A stretch of 21,033 nt of DNA from contig NW_001915126.1 of the NCBI RefSeq assembly GCF_000208925.1, positions 1 to 21,033 of the forward strand, in the 5' to 3' direction. Within the stretch, counting starts at the first letter, position 1; each line of letters starts with the position of its first letter. The position numbers and the translations under genes are program-made. Source of the stretch: Entamoeba histolytica HM-1:IMSS (Eukaryota > Evosea > Mastigamoebida > Endamoebidae). This document shows, piece by piece, positions 1 through 7,992 of the stretch. The notes beneath the pieces are model-generated. The model saw only the letters and a list, made by a program, of their open reading frames with translations. It ran no database searches and was not told the origin of the DNA.

Positions 1-341
1 GAATAAATGAATATAATATCGATAAATAATAGAAGAAAGAAATAGAAAAACAACGAAAACCAAATAATATAAAAAGAATATAAATATATAAAAGAATAAA
101 AATAAAGTAGAAGAAAGAATATAAAAATAATAAATCACAAAGAGATGATAAAAGAAGAAAAGAATGAAAATGGTGTATTTTTAATGTAAAAATTAGAAAT
201 ATTCAATAATAAGTGTCTAATTTAATGATGTAAAATAATTAATATTATTTTATTAATGAAAAATATTTTACTCTTTTTTATGTTTATTATTTATATGTAT
301 AACTTCATTATGATATTTATTATATATTCAATCATATGTGT

Positions 342-358
342 TATGTTATTATAACATA
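342..358. repeat. Short palindrome conserved in both arms
   Basis: TATGTTA-tta-TAACATA is a perfect 7-bp inverted repeat with a 3-nt centre. Its counterpart in the right arm keeps the palindrome. Confidence 0.7.
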
Positions 359-796
359 TAATAAGTGATAAAATATAAATGAAAATGATATGAATATATG
401 ATATAGAATATAGAAAAAAACAAAAGAATAATAAGAATAAATGATAAATAAAACGAGAAATAATAATCAATGATATAATAATAAAATCAAAGTATAAAAG
501 ATAAATTTAATATTAATATAAAACAAAAGAGAATAAATATAAAATGAAAATAGATATAAATGATAATAATATAAAAATGATAATAATATAAAAATATATC
601 TAAATAGAAAAGAATATAAAGAAGAAAGTCTAAAGAATATAAACATAAAAATAATAAAATAAGAATAATATAATAATATATAGATAATAAGAATAACACC
701 ATGATATAAATAATATTAACAGAGAAATACATATAACAATAAATATATAAAAATACGATAGATAAATAACATATAAATAAAAGAATATAAATAAAT

Positions 797-838
797 ATGA
801 ATAATCAAATATGAATAATCAAATATGAATAATCAAAT
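797..838. repeat. 14-bp tandem repeat, three copies
   Basis: The unit ATGAATAATCAAAT occurs three times head to tail with no mismatch. The matching place in the right arm has only one degraded unit, so the expansion is specific to the left copy. Confidence 0.9.
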
Positions 839-974
839 CATCTATTTCATTAATATTTCATACAAAATGAATACAATTGATAATAAAATATAAACATAAA
901 TATTTACATATTCTGTATTTATCATACTTTTTATTTATTTTAGGAGCAAAATATAATAAATGGAATATTCTATG

Positions 975-994
975 GATGCAAATTTTTTTGCATC
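975..994. repeat. GATGCAAA hairpin near inner end of left arm
   Basis: GATGCAAA and TTTGCATC form an 8-bp stem around four T residues. Further TTTGCATC or GATGCA motifs follow at about 1020, 1064 and 1119. The right arm has an imperfect version of the same hairpin near 19908. Confidence 0.7.
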
Positions 995-1051
995 TTTTTT
1001 CTTTTTTGTAAATTATTTAGATGCATTTTTTCTTTGCTAATTTTCGTACCC

Positions 1052-1649
1052 GTTGCTAAATATTTTGCATCATTAAATTTTGCGCTTTTTTTATTGTACT
1101 TTTTTATTTGTTTCAATAAAATTTGCATCCTTTATTTTTTTCTTTCTTTTCTTCTTTTATATTCTCTTTTGTTTTATTACACTTTATCTTCTTTCTTTTT
1201 ATATTCTCTCCTTTCTACTTTTATTCTTTCTTCATCATATTCTACTTCTTACTTTCTTTTTATTCTTTTATATCATTCATTCTCTTCTTTTTCAATTATT
1301 TGCTTTTTTTTCGTTGCCGTTTATCATTACTTATTCAAATATTTGGACTTTTTGAATTATTGTTTCTATTTCTTGTTCTTATTAAATGTATTTCTTCTAT
1401 TCTATTTATTCATTATTTCATTCATTTCTCGATTTCATTGTATTTTATTTTCATTTTAACATCTTATATTCTTTCGTTTCTTATCATGTATCACATTATT
1501 ATTATGAAAAAACAAATAGTATTTTTATCTTTAAAATTCTTTGGTTAATATCTTTTATCTTTCTTTTCATTTTATTCCTATGAATAGTTGTTCTACGTAT
1601 ATTCATATAATTCTCTTTTCTTTCTCTTTTTATCTTTTCTTCTTTCTTA
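1052..1649. other. Pyrimidine-rich low-complexity tract
   Basis: The plus strand is dominated by degenerate TTC/TTTC/TATTC runs. The long hydrophobic reading frames here are Phe/Leu/Ser/Tyr-rich products of composition and are not genes. The right arm has a purine-rich tract in the mirror position (19084-19839), so both arms are followed inwards by CT-rich sequence when read from the arm. I could not find a clear base-by-base alignment between the two tracts. Confidence 0.6.
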
Positions 1650-2505
1650 TTCCCCCGTGTTTTTCTTTAAATTTATTCAATTCTATTATTTTCGCTTTTA
1701 ACTTTATTGTTTTGTTTATTCTTCATCAAAAAAATTCTTTTCATTCTTCTATTAAATATTTTGTTTTGTTACACACTTGTATATTCTTCATTTTATTTCT
1801 TTTAGCAACATCTCTTTCTATAATTGAAATATTGATTTTATTCAAAATTCGTATTGTTTTCAATTAACTTTACCATCTTCATTCTCAAATAGTACTGTCA
1901 AACTATTTCATGCTTTTCTAAATGTTGAATATCTTGTGATGTGATTATTCTGCTCTTTACAACTTTTTGTAACTTTCATTGTTGTTAATATTTATGAATT
2001 TCATTTTGATTCATGGTTGGTTAGAAATGGCTCATAACTCTTCTAATTTTTTATTCTTGAAATTAAATACTCAAATACTTCTACCTATTCTTTCGTCAAT
2101 TATTTTCTCCATTTCTCTCTTCATCTCTCTTTTGTAACTATTTCATCACTAATTTCTCCTATTTTCTTATCTCAAATCATTGGAATGTGAATAATATAAA
2201 GATCAAAATATTCTAATTGTATTTTCTTTTATGTTTCAAGATATCCTGATTGAATATCTTCTTTAGTTTATCAATACTCCATAATTTGGTCATATCAATT
2301 TCCTCCTCTCTTTTAACATTCCCCTTTACTTTTCTTTACTTTTCTTATTCTTTTCTTATTTTTCTTATTCACATTTACATTTTGCTTATTCATTATGTCA
2401 TTCTCCTTTCATTATCAAAATCTCATCAACTTTTCAAACTTCCACATTTCTTGACATCCATGTTTATGTTTTGTATGTCTGGTGTTTAATGTAAAGTGAA
2501 AACCA
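1650..2505 (-). pseudogene. Aldo-keto reductase pseudogene, heavily decayed
   Basis: Reading the minus strand and allowing frame changes, blocks follow the order of an aldo-keto reductase (AKR). An N-terminal strand with MWKFEK in place of GTWK lies near 2440-2490. VKREE...MTKLWS is at about 2270-2310. LEYFDLYIIHIP (family LDYLDLYLIHWP) is at about 2175-2215. MEKIIDERIGRSI*VFNFKNKKLEEL lies at about 2030-2115, where the family has RSIGVSNFN..QLEEL. CKEQNNHITRYS is near 1930-1965, VAKRNKMKNIQVC near 1770-1830, and KSENNRIE, matching the PKSxxxxRIxEN cofactor motif, near 1678-1702. The span of about 855 nt suits a full-length AKR of about 300 residues. At least three frameshifts and many in-frame stops rule out function, and the catalytic Tyr region is unrecognisable. 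Introns were considered but cannot explain scattered stops. The block order makes the family call strong; exact ends are approximate. Confidence 0.82.
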
Positions 2506-2696
2506 TTCTCGTTTATTCTTGCTTTTGCCATTGACTTAGTATCCTTTATGACGCATCAAAAATAAGGAAAATTCAAATCAAATTGTCATAAATTTCGGTG
2601 GTGTTGAAGTTCCAACTAAACAAAATTTTGTTATAGTTTTGAATATATTGTTTCATGAGAATCAATACTACAAATAATAAATCAATAAAACACTAG
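2506..2696. other. Intergenic region before the acetyltransferase
   Basis: AT-rich spacer containing the 5' leader of the plus-strand acetyltransferase. AAAATTCA near 2570 resembles the Entamoeba initiator, but it lies about 125 nt before the ATG. No GAAC box or TATTTAAA box is evident close to the start. Confidence 0.35.
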
Positions 2697-3311
2697 ATGA
2701 ACACCACTGCTGAACAAGAAACAAAGTACATGTTAGAAGGTAAAATTATGATACCAGCAACACCTGATGGAGTTGCTGCATCAATTGCATTAGGAAATAA
2801 GTTATTTGATTTCAACCATGAACGAGATTTTATTAAGAGAAGAGAAATCCTTCAAAGGATAGTTGGTCATTTAGGAGAAAATAGCAATGTCTTTGCTCCA
2901 TTCAATTGCACACGAGGGAATTTCATTGATATTGGAGACAACACAGTAATTAACATTAATTGTTATATTCTTGAAGGTGGACCAGTGAAAATAGGAAATA
3001 ATGTGATGATAGGACCTAATGTTAGTCTTATAGGTGGTACACACTCAACTGATCCAAATATCAGAAACGCATGTGGTGGAACAGCATATGGAAAACCAAT
3101 TACCATCAAGGATGGAGCATGGATAGGATGTGGTGCAATCATCTTACCAGGTGTAACAATTGGAGAAAATGCGGTTGTTGGGTCAGGAAGTATAGTCACG
3201 CATGATGTTCCAGATAATATGATTGCTGTTGGAAATCCTGCTAAAGTTAGGAGAAGAGTTTCAGAACATCCAGGATGGACAATAGAGAATAGGGATGTTC
3301 CATTAGACTAA
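2697..3311 (+). CDS. Maltose/galactoside O-acetyltransferase (hexapeptide-repeat)
   Basis: 204 residues, predicted to transfer an acetyl group from acetyl-CoA to a sugar hydroxyl in the cytosol. Residues 1-60 form the helical MAT/GAT N-terminal cap. From about residue 75 the left-handed beta-helix repeats begin: IGDNTV, IGNNVMIGPNV, IKDGAWIGCGAIILPGVTIGENAVVGSGSIV. The catalytic His is His116 in GGTHSTD, and the C-terminal cap carries VGNPAKV. Length and motif order are as in bacterial Maa/LacA proteins. There is no signal peptide or transmembrane segment. The ATG at 2697 gives the usual N-terminus. The gene stands alone between the dead AKR gene and AT-rich spacer. The family is typical of bacteria, so lateral acquisition by an Entamoeba ancestor is likely. 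The sugar substrate cannot be read from the sequence. Confidence 0.93.
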   Translation: MNTTAEQETKYMLEGKIMIPATPDGVAASIALGNKLFDFNHERDFIKRREILQRIVGHLGENSNVFAPFNCTRGNFIDIGDNTVININCYILEGGPVKIGNNVMIGPNVSLIGGTHSTDPNIRNACGGTAYGKPITIKDGAWIGCGAIILPGVTIGENAVVGSGSIVTHDVPDNMIAVGNPAKVRRRVSEHPGWTIENRDVPLD

Positions 3312-4201
3312 GACAGAATATATGAAATGATTATAAATGGTAATTAACTTTATTTTAATGACAAATATTAAGAAACAACTTGTTTGATAATTTATTATAA
3401 ATTCAATTCATACAAATACAAAGAATTATCTCTAAGATAAAGTTTGGTAATGAAAATTAGAAGTAGAAAAGTTGAGTCATAATAAATTAAATAGAGAAAG
3501 AATTAATCATAACAATTTATTTTATCAATTTAATACATAGATTATTTAATTCACTTCATTAGTTATTTCTAATGATAATGTAATTTATATTAATGTTTAT
3601 TAAAACATTTCATCAATGTTTAAACATTAAACCTTTTTCTTTCATATTAAACATACTTAAAATACTTCATCAAATATATTATTATCATTTGTGTTGATTA
3701 TCATTATGTATTTCATGAATAATCTATTATCAATTTATTTGTATTTCTACATATTTTCAATAAAACAATCAATCAATAGAATATTGAACATTATTAAATT
3801 ATTCATAAAATATAATATTGGAATTATGAAGTAATTAAATTATTCAAATTACATTTATTTAATGAAATAATTGAATGAAAACTATGAATGTTTCAACATT
3901 ATACAAGTCATTTCAAATTTTATTTAAATATCATATTATTTCTTATACACCCATTTGTTATATTCTTTATTTATATTTATTTCTTTATTATCACTTATTT
4001 ATATTATTATTGTTACTTTTTATTTCATTATTACTTATTACTTAATATTTCATCAAATAAACTATTTCATTATTATAGTTATATACTTCTATATTATGTA
4101 CATTTGAATTAAGCTCATTCTCATGTGAAATTTAAAATATTTCATTATTCTTAAATCAATTTTATTTGGATTATTTTGTTGTTATTTCTTTTCGATTGAA
4201 A
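3312..4201. other. AT-rich intergenic spacer
   Basis: No gene, RNA or coherent pseudogene was seen on either strand. The sequence is A/T homocopolymer-like with recurring AAATTATTCA and TTTCATCAA phrases. The hydrophobic frame at 3888-4112 is compositional. Confidence 0.6.
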
Positions 4202-4856
4202 TACTCAACACTTTGTAAAGACAAGATAACTACAGTAGAACATATTCTACTATCTTGTATTTGTCATAATAAATCACAAATGAAGAAACATGACAATAAT
4301 GGCATTATAATATGGGAGGGATTAATAAGAAAATATACATGAAATAACAAATATAAAAAACACTTCATATGAAACAACGTTCCAATATAAAGACATCACA
4401 ATGATATGAACAAACAAATAATGCCTAAAAGTGATGGACAATATCACAAAATACCAGACATATATGTAATAGATAAAAAGAATAAAACTAGTCTATTATT
4501 TGATATGACTAATGTTGCTGATGACAATATTAATGTAGTGTAAATGAAGAAAAGAAATAAGTACAATGAATTAAAGAATAGAATAAGGAAAATAGAAATT
4601 AAAAGATGTCTAAATAAATTAAATAATCTCAATAAATTGAATAATAAATAAAGAAAGTATTAGATTAATTAAAGAATTAAAAATTGAAATTGACATTGTT
4701 AAAGAAACTAAAAACATTATCATTAAAAATATGACTAATGTCATTGAATACTGCTTCAATCACAATCAAACATACTCCGTAGAAATGCTAGAAGAAGGGA
4801 TTGGATTAGTCTCCCTTAAGGTAGGAACAAAAGAAACTTTTTCTATTTATACTTAA
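4202..4856 (+). pseudogene. LINE relic: zinc finger plus endonuclease end of ORF2
   Basis: Three plus-strand blocks form the C-terminal part of a non-LTR retrotransposon ORF2 of the type with a restriction-enzyme-like endonuclease (R2/R4/Dong-like). Block 1, 4202-4342, reads ...C-x8-H-x4-C (CKDKITTVEHILLSC), the second half of the conserved CCHC finger; the first Cys is lost or lies beyond the break. Block 2, 4421-4543, carries PDIYVIDKKNKTSLLFDMTNV, matching the endonuclease PD...(D/E) core, then TAA. The same frame continues to a second stop at 4649-4651. Block 3, 4653-4856, is an open 67-codon frame ending in TAA that may be the rest of the relic. No reverse transcriptase lies upstream, so the copy is truncated at its 5' side or was cut by a rearrangement. 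It is non-functional. Confidence 0.72.
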
Positions 4857-4957
4857 TTAATTGTATATTATTTATCTTCTTTTTTCTAAATTTAATTGTT
4901 AATTTAATTGTTTTTTATATTTAAAAATCATATTATTTTAGTTCAATACACTGAAAA

Positions 4958-5510
4958 TCAATTCTTAATAATTTCAACTGGAGTAGCAAGAACAATACGA
5001 TCAAGAACGTCAATAGGATATGTAATACCAGTAGTTGAAAACTCAACAGGTTTATCTTCGCTTGGGAGTGTACTAGTATATGCTACAATTTTAAAAGTGG
5101 AATCACATCCTGCAGCAATGAACAATGGAATTTTTTGTGCTTCATTGAAGAACTTATGTAAATTGGTAATTTGTGGAGTGGGGAGATTTGAACTTACTTG
5201 GAAATAGCCGATAATCATCTCTTCGTCAAATACTTTAATATGAGAAGAGATGGTTTTCATAATTTCTTCTGGGTCGATTTGACAATTAGGGTTCTTAATA
5301 TCGTTAGAAGTTAAGTTATAACAATATAAATGAATTTTAAAGAAAACAAACTGTAGAAATTGGAATAATATCCATAACATCAAAAATTTCTCCAAATGAA
5401 CGATGTCCACTCAATAACCCAACAACACTTTCTCCTTTCAAACGATTGCAGATATCAATTAATTTAGTTGCTACGCTTGGAAGAATTCTACAAGTATTAA
5501 ATGAACTCAT
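4958..5510 (-). CDS. eIF3 subunit H-like MPN-domain protein (one intron)
   Basis: Spliced CDS 5510..5352 plus 5293..4958 gives 164 residues. Exon 1 (53 codons) reads MSSFNTCRILPSV..., then VVGLLSG, a typical MPN N-terminal strand. Exon 2 has IDPEEIMKTI, EEMIIGYFQVSS in the place where active JAMM enzymes have GWYHSHP, LFIAAGCDST, and a C-terminal run ending ATPVEIIKN that resembles the eIF3h segment ending VPIVIKNS. The HxH zinc ligands are absent, so this is an MPN-minus, non-catalytic scaffold, as in eIF3h and eIF3f. Its expected role is in the translation initiation factor 3 complex. It stops after the MPN domain, about half the length of human eIF3h. Unspliced reading from an internal ATG near 5410 is out of frame with exon 1 and is not the protein. 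Other MPN-minus subunits (eIF3f, Csn6) remain possible. Confidence 0.75.
5294..5351 (-). other. Intron, 58 nt, in the eIF3h-like gene
   Basis: Minus-strand boundaries are ACA|GTTTGT ... CTTCTAACGATATTAAG|AAC. The donor is the Entamoeba consensus GTTTGT, a CTAAC branch-like motif lies 13 nt before the acceptor, and the phase is 0. The acceptor is AAG, not the usual TAG. Removing it joins ISTVC-side exon 1 at IST to NPNCQIDPEE. Retaining it puts a stop within five codons. Confidence 0.85.
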
Positions 5511-5603
5511 ACCCTTGTTTATTTAATTTTTAGTTTATTTTTTATTACTTTCATATTTTTCTTAAATAAAAAAATAATAAAATATAACTTTATTTATTAT
5601 AAA
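5511..5603 (-). promoter_or_regulatory. Intergenic promoter of the eIF3h-like gene
   Basis: Only 93 nt separate the upstream gene's stop from this ATG. TAAAAATTAAAT near 5518-5530 (minus) resembles the Entamoeba initiator. No GAAC box is seen. Confidence 0.3.
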
Positions 5604-6053
5604 TTATAGTTTTATTTTTTGTGTTTCAACATCTTTTCCTTTTTGTATTTCTTCAAGTTGTTTGATGCGTTTATTCATTTGGTTAATTCTTTTCTCAATC
5701 ATTTTCATTCTAAGTCTAGGGTTGCTTATAATCACTGTAGAGGATGGACTAATTAAATCTAAAATATCTTTTTTTCTGTCTTCAGATAACACAGCAAATA
5801 TTTTTCCAACTCGTCTTATTTGTTGAGAAATCGTTGGGTTTTGTGGTTTAGCTTCGTTATACACCTTGTCCAAAGTAATTTTTTCCTTTTTAATTTTTTG
5901 TTGAGAAGGTTGGAGGGTTAATTGTGAAAATGTTAATGTTGTTGCAAGTTCAGAAGGGACTGTAATATATGACTGTCCATACATTGAAGAGAGAAGACAG
6001 TTGTCTTGTTGTTGTTGATGAAATCCGAATAATGATTTGATATAACACCACAT
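5604..6053 (-). CDS. Hypothetical coiled-coil protein, 149 aa
   Basis: No family recognised. The ATG at 6053 follows a GAAC box at -24, which supports expression. The first 45 residues are neutral and Gln-rich (HQQQQDN). A Lys-rich linker follows (IKKEKITLDK). Residues 78-105 (QIRRVGKIFAVLSEDRKKDIL) look helical. The C-terminal 35 residues (MKMIEKRINQMNKRIKQLEEI) form a strongly predicted basic coiled coil. There is no signal peptide or membrane segment. It is tandem on the minus strand between the TLDc gene and the eIF3h-like gene, but with its own promoter. A lineage-specific protein is likely. Confidence 0.75.
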   Translation of the reverse strand: MWCYIKSLFGFHQQQQDNCLLSSMYGQSYITVPSELATTLTFSQLTLQPSQQKIKKEKITLDKVYNEAKPQNPTISQQIRRVGKIFAVLSEDRKKDILDLISPSSTVIISNPRLRMKMIEKRINQMNKRIKQLEEIQKGKDVETQKIKL

Positions 6054-6076
6054 GAAAAGTAAAATTTCTTTAGAAA

Positions 6077-6082
6077 AGTTCT
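6077..6082 (-). promoter_or_regulatory. GAAC box of the 149-aa coiled-coil gene
   Basis: GAACTT on the minus strand, 24 nt before the ATG. It fits the Entamoeba core element of that name. Confidence 0.5.
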
Positions 6083-6159
6083 TTAATTAAATTATTGATA
6101 AAATGAATAATAAATAAATAATAAAAACAACTATCAAATAAACTTGAAGGAAAGGAGGT

Positions 6160-6942
6160 TTAATTAAAAGAAATAGCAACAATATCTCTTACCATAAATT
6201 TCTTTTTATCAATGAACATGTCTTCATCATATTCTCTTCGGAAATTTCCTGAAATAGATGAATCAAATGACCTATTACATTCATTTACTAAAACAAATGC
6301 GCCATTAACTGAAAGAAGATTATCAATACTACCAAATACCCATAATGAATATCCGTCAGCTTTTCTTGTAAATTTTCTTACATCTGAAACTCCTTTCTTT
6401 CTTAATACAAATAAGAAGTGGTCAATGTCATTATACAACCCTTTTGCTGGAATAGTTTCTATTTCTTCTTTTTTTATTTCAGGAATTTGTTTTGAATTAT
6501 ATGAACCAAACACATTTCCTTCACTATCAAATATAACTAATACAATTGATTCTTTTCCACCAACATTCTCATTGAAATTATTGTTATTAAATCCATCAAC
6601 TGAAGCTTGATATATTACTTCCCCAGCTGTTTTTCCTGTTAAAATTTCTATTCGTTGAATGTCCTCATCACTCAATGGATTTCTTCTTTCACCAGCAATA
6701 CCACATCCCATTGCAATTCGAATTTCACTAATTTGTCTTTCAATAGTTTGTTGATGGCTATTTAATGCTTCTAATAATTCTTGATGATGTTTTTGTGATG
6801 TTTCACGTAATGCCCTTGTTTTTTTAATTAATTCTTCAGTACCATTTTGGACGATAGAAAGTGACTTTAATGACTCTCCCATTTCATTCACCTTTTGCCC
6901 AAATAATTCAAGTTGTTTTTCTAGTTGTTCAAGTTGTTGCAT
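6160..6942 (-). CDS. TLDc-domain protein with N-terminal coiled coil
   Basis: 260 residues. Residues 1-75 are a heptad-rich coiled coil (MQQLEQLEKQLELFGQKVNEM...HQQTIERQISEIRIAM). Residues about 88-260 match the TLDc domain: LTGKTAGEVIYQASVDGF (family LYRASRDGF), IVLVIFDSEGNVFGSYNS (family FGGYTS), the core strands FLFVLRKKG and SLWVFGSID, and the closing MVRDIVAISFN (family ..ELEVW). There is no TBC, LysM or other accessory domain. TLDc proteins elsewhere bind V-ATPase or act in oxidative-stress responses. Entamoeba is known for many coiled-coil plus TLDc proteins of unknown role, and this fits that type. ATG at 6942 with a GAAC box at -26. Confidence 0.88.
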   Translation of the reverse strand: MQQLEQLEKQLELFGQKVNEMGESLKSLSIVQNGTEELIKKTRALRETSQKHHQELLEALNSHQQTIERQISEIRIAMGCGIAGERRNPLSDEDIQRIEILTGKTAGEVIYQASVDGFNNNNFNENVGGKESIVLVIFDSEGNVFGSYNSKQIPEIKKEEIETIPAKGLYNDIDHFLFVLRKKGVSDVRKFTRKADGYSLWVFGSIDNLLSVNGAFVLVNECNRSFDSSISGNFRREYDEDMFIDKKKFMVRDIVAISFN

Positions 6943-6967
6943 AATACACGAATATTAAATAATTTCT

Positions 6968-6973
6968 AAGTTC
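6968..6973 (-). promoter_or_regulatory. GAAC box of the TLDc gene
   Basis: GAACTT on the minus strand, 26 nt before the ATG. TATTTAAT lies between it and the start, closer than a TATA-like box normally sits. Confidence 0.5.
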
Positions 6974-7119
6974 TCTTTGTTTTTTCTTTTTTCTTTCTTT
7001 TGAAGTGAAAACGAATAACTAAAAGTAGTAAATACATTTTGTATCAAAATCTTTTTATTAATGCTTCATTCTTTTTCTAACAAAATAAAATAATAATTAA
7101 ATAGAAAAATCAATCAATT

Positions 7120-7728
7120 TTAATGCTTTTTATTATTCTTCTTATTCATTTTCTTTCCTTCTTTCTTATTGAACTCTTTCTTTGGTGGTTGTTGTGGTTT
7201 CTTTTCTTCTTTTTTTGGTTGTTGATGTTGTTGTGGTTTAGTCTCTTTCTTTGGTGGTTGTTGTGGTTTCTTTTCTTCCTTCTTTGGTTGTTGTGGTTTC
7301 TTTTCTTCCTTCTTTGGTTCTACTTTCTTTGGTGCTTCGACTGGTTTTTCATCTTCATCATCTTCTTCTTCGTCACCTTCTTCAGCAAATTCTCCATTGT
7401 CATCTTCATCTTCAGACATATCATCCATATCAAAATCATCAAAATCTTCTTCTAATTCTGGAGTTAAAATAGCATGAACTTTAGCTTTTCCTTCACAAAT
7501 TAATTTGACAGTTTCTCCAGTGATTGGAATTTCACATGAATGTTGTGGAACAGCTGATGAAAGAGTAGCAAGAAGAACTTTAACTTCTTTATCATCTTCA
7601 TCCTTAGTAATTAAATAAACAGAAGTCTTTTGATCACCTTCAAGAGCAAGATGTCTAAGAACTAAAGTCATTCCTTGGAGAGGAAATTCTTCTCCTTGAG
7701 CAGTAATAATTGTGTTCATCATAGCCAT
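7120..7728 (-). CDS. Nucleoplasmin-like (NPL) nuclear chaperone, no FKBP domain
   Basis: 202 residues. Residues 1-92 fit the nucleoplasmin-like fold of FKBP39/HD2-type proteins: FPLQGMTLVLRHLALE, SVYLITKDEDDKEVKVLLATL, HSCEIPITGETVKLICEGKAKVHAIL. Residues 93-127 are an acidic tract (EEDFDDFDMDDMSEDEDD...). Residues 132-185 repeat PKKEEKKPQQP about four times. The last 18 residues are Lys/Asn-rich and basic, a likely nuclear or nucleolar signal. Such proteins bind histones or ribosomal proteins in the nucleus. The peptidyl-prolyl isomerase domain that often follows this module in FKBP39-type proteins is absent: the repeat runs straight to the stop. MAMM gives two possible starts; the first, in CCATGG context, was taken. 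Confidence 0.85.
   Translation of the reverse strand: MAMMNTIITAQGEEFPLQGMTLVLRHLALEGDQKTSVYLITKDEDDKEVKVLLATLSSAVPQHSCEIPITGETVKLICEGKAKVHAILTPELEEDFDDFDMDDMSEDEDDNGEFAEEGDEEEDDEDEKPVEAPKKVEPKKEEKKPQQPKKEEKKPQQPPKKETKPQQHQQPKKEEKKPQQPPKKEFNKKEGKKMNKKNNKKH
7184..7325 (-). repeat. Coding tandem repeat PKKEEKKPQQP (about 30-33 nt)
   Basis: The minus strand repeats the codons for PKKEEKKPQQ(P). Two neighbouring units at about 7252-7320 are nearly identical at the DNA level, which suggests recent slippage. Copy number could vary between strains. Confidence 0.8.
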
Positions 7729-7946
7729 GGTTGATTTGTTGAGTATTTTATACAGGGTTTCCCTTTATATTTCTTTCTTTAATCTCGGTTTTATTCTGAA
7801 ATAATTTATTTATAATTATTTTTACTATTTATCTTTTTTTAAATCCACGTCATTAAGTTCTAAAAACTTTAAACATTTAATACATTTATCTGTTATTTTT
7901 ATATAAAACACAATATATTCATAAATAACAAAAAACTGTTATTTTT

Positions 7947-7952
7947 GAACTT
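7947..7952 (+). promoter_or_regulatory. GAAC box of rad52
   Basis: GAACTT 46 nt before the ATG at 7993. TATATAAAA near 7900-7909 could be the upstream TATA-like element. Confidence 0.45.
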
Positions 7953-7992
7953 TTATTGAGGAAAAGACACAATCTCAAAAAATAACACAAAT

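Larger units (their letters stand above)
1..1051. repeat. Left arm of ~1.05 kb inverted repeat
   Basis: Reading this arm left to right matches the reverse complement of 19840-20891 almost throughout. Base 1 pairs with about 20891 and base 1051 with about 19840. The outer 71 nt show only 4 mismatches; the middle carries small indels. The inner edge is sharp: homology stops at the C of the GTACCC sequence at 1047-1052. The arm is extremely AT-rich and has no credible gene. The hydrophobic reading frame at 487-732 (minus) is a translation of low-complexity AT sequence and recurs in the other arm. The arm probably continues left of the window. It may be a copy of a dispersed Entamoeba repeat; this was not matched to a named family. 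Confidence 0.93.

Noticed and set aside
487..732. Hydrophobic 81-aa frame (minus) sharing its tail with a 90-aa frame at 20133-20405 (plus)
   Set aside because: The shared tail comes from the inverted repeat. The Ile/Leu/Tyr/Phe composition is what AT-only DNA encodes, and the bodies differ by frameshifts.
797..838. CRISPR-like repeat array
   Set aside because: Three directly adjoining 14-bp units without spacers, in a eukaryotic AT-rich repeat.
1034..1867. Overlapping plus-strand frames of 65-141 aa rich in Phe/Ser/Leu
   Set aside because: Compositional products of a pyrimidine-rich tract. The three overlapping frames look alike in character, and the minus strand holds the AKR relic in part of this region.
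2250..2489. 79-aa plus-strand frame
   Set aside because: Shadow of the minus-strand aldo-keto reductase pseudogene.
3312..4201. Reverse-transcriptase remnant upstream of the left LINE fragment
   Set aside because: No RT motif (A, B or YMDD) could be found in any frame; the spacer looks like plain AT-rich DNA.
4958..5410. 150-aa unspliced minus-strand protein beginning MDIVHL
   Set aside because: Its N-terminal part is out-of-frame exon plus translated intron. Splicing 5351-5294 gives an MPN-domain protein from the ATG at 5510.
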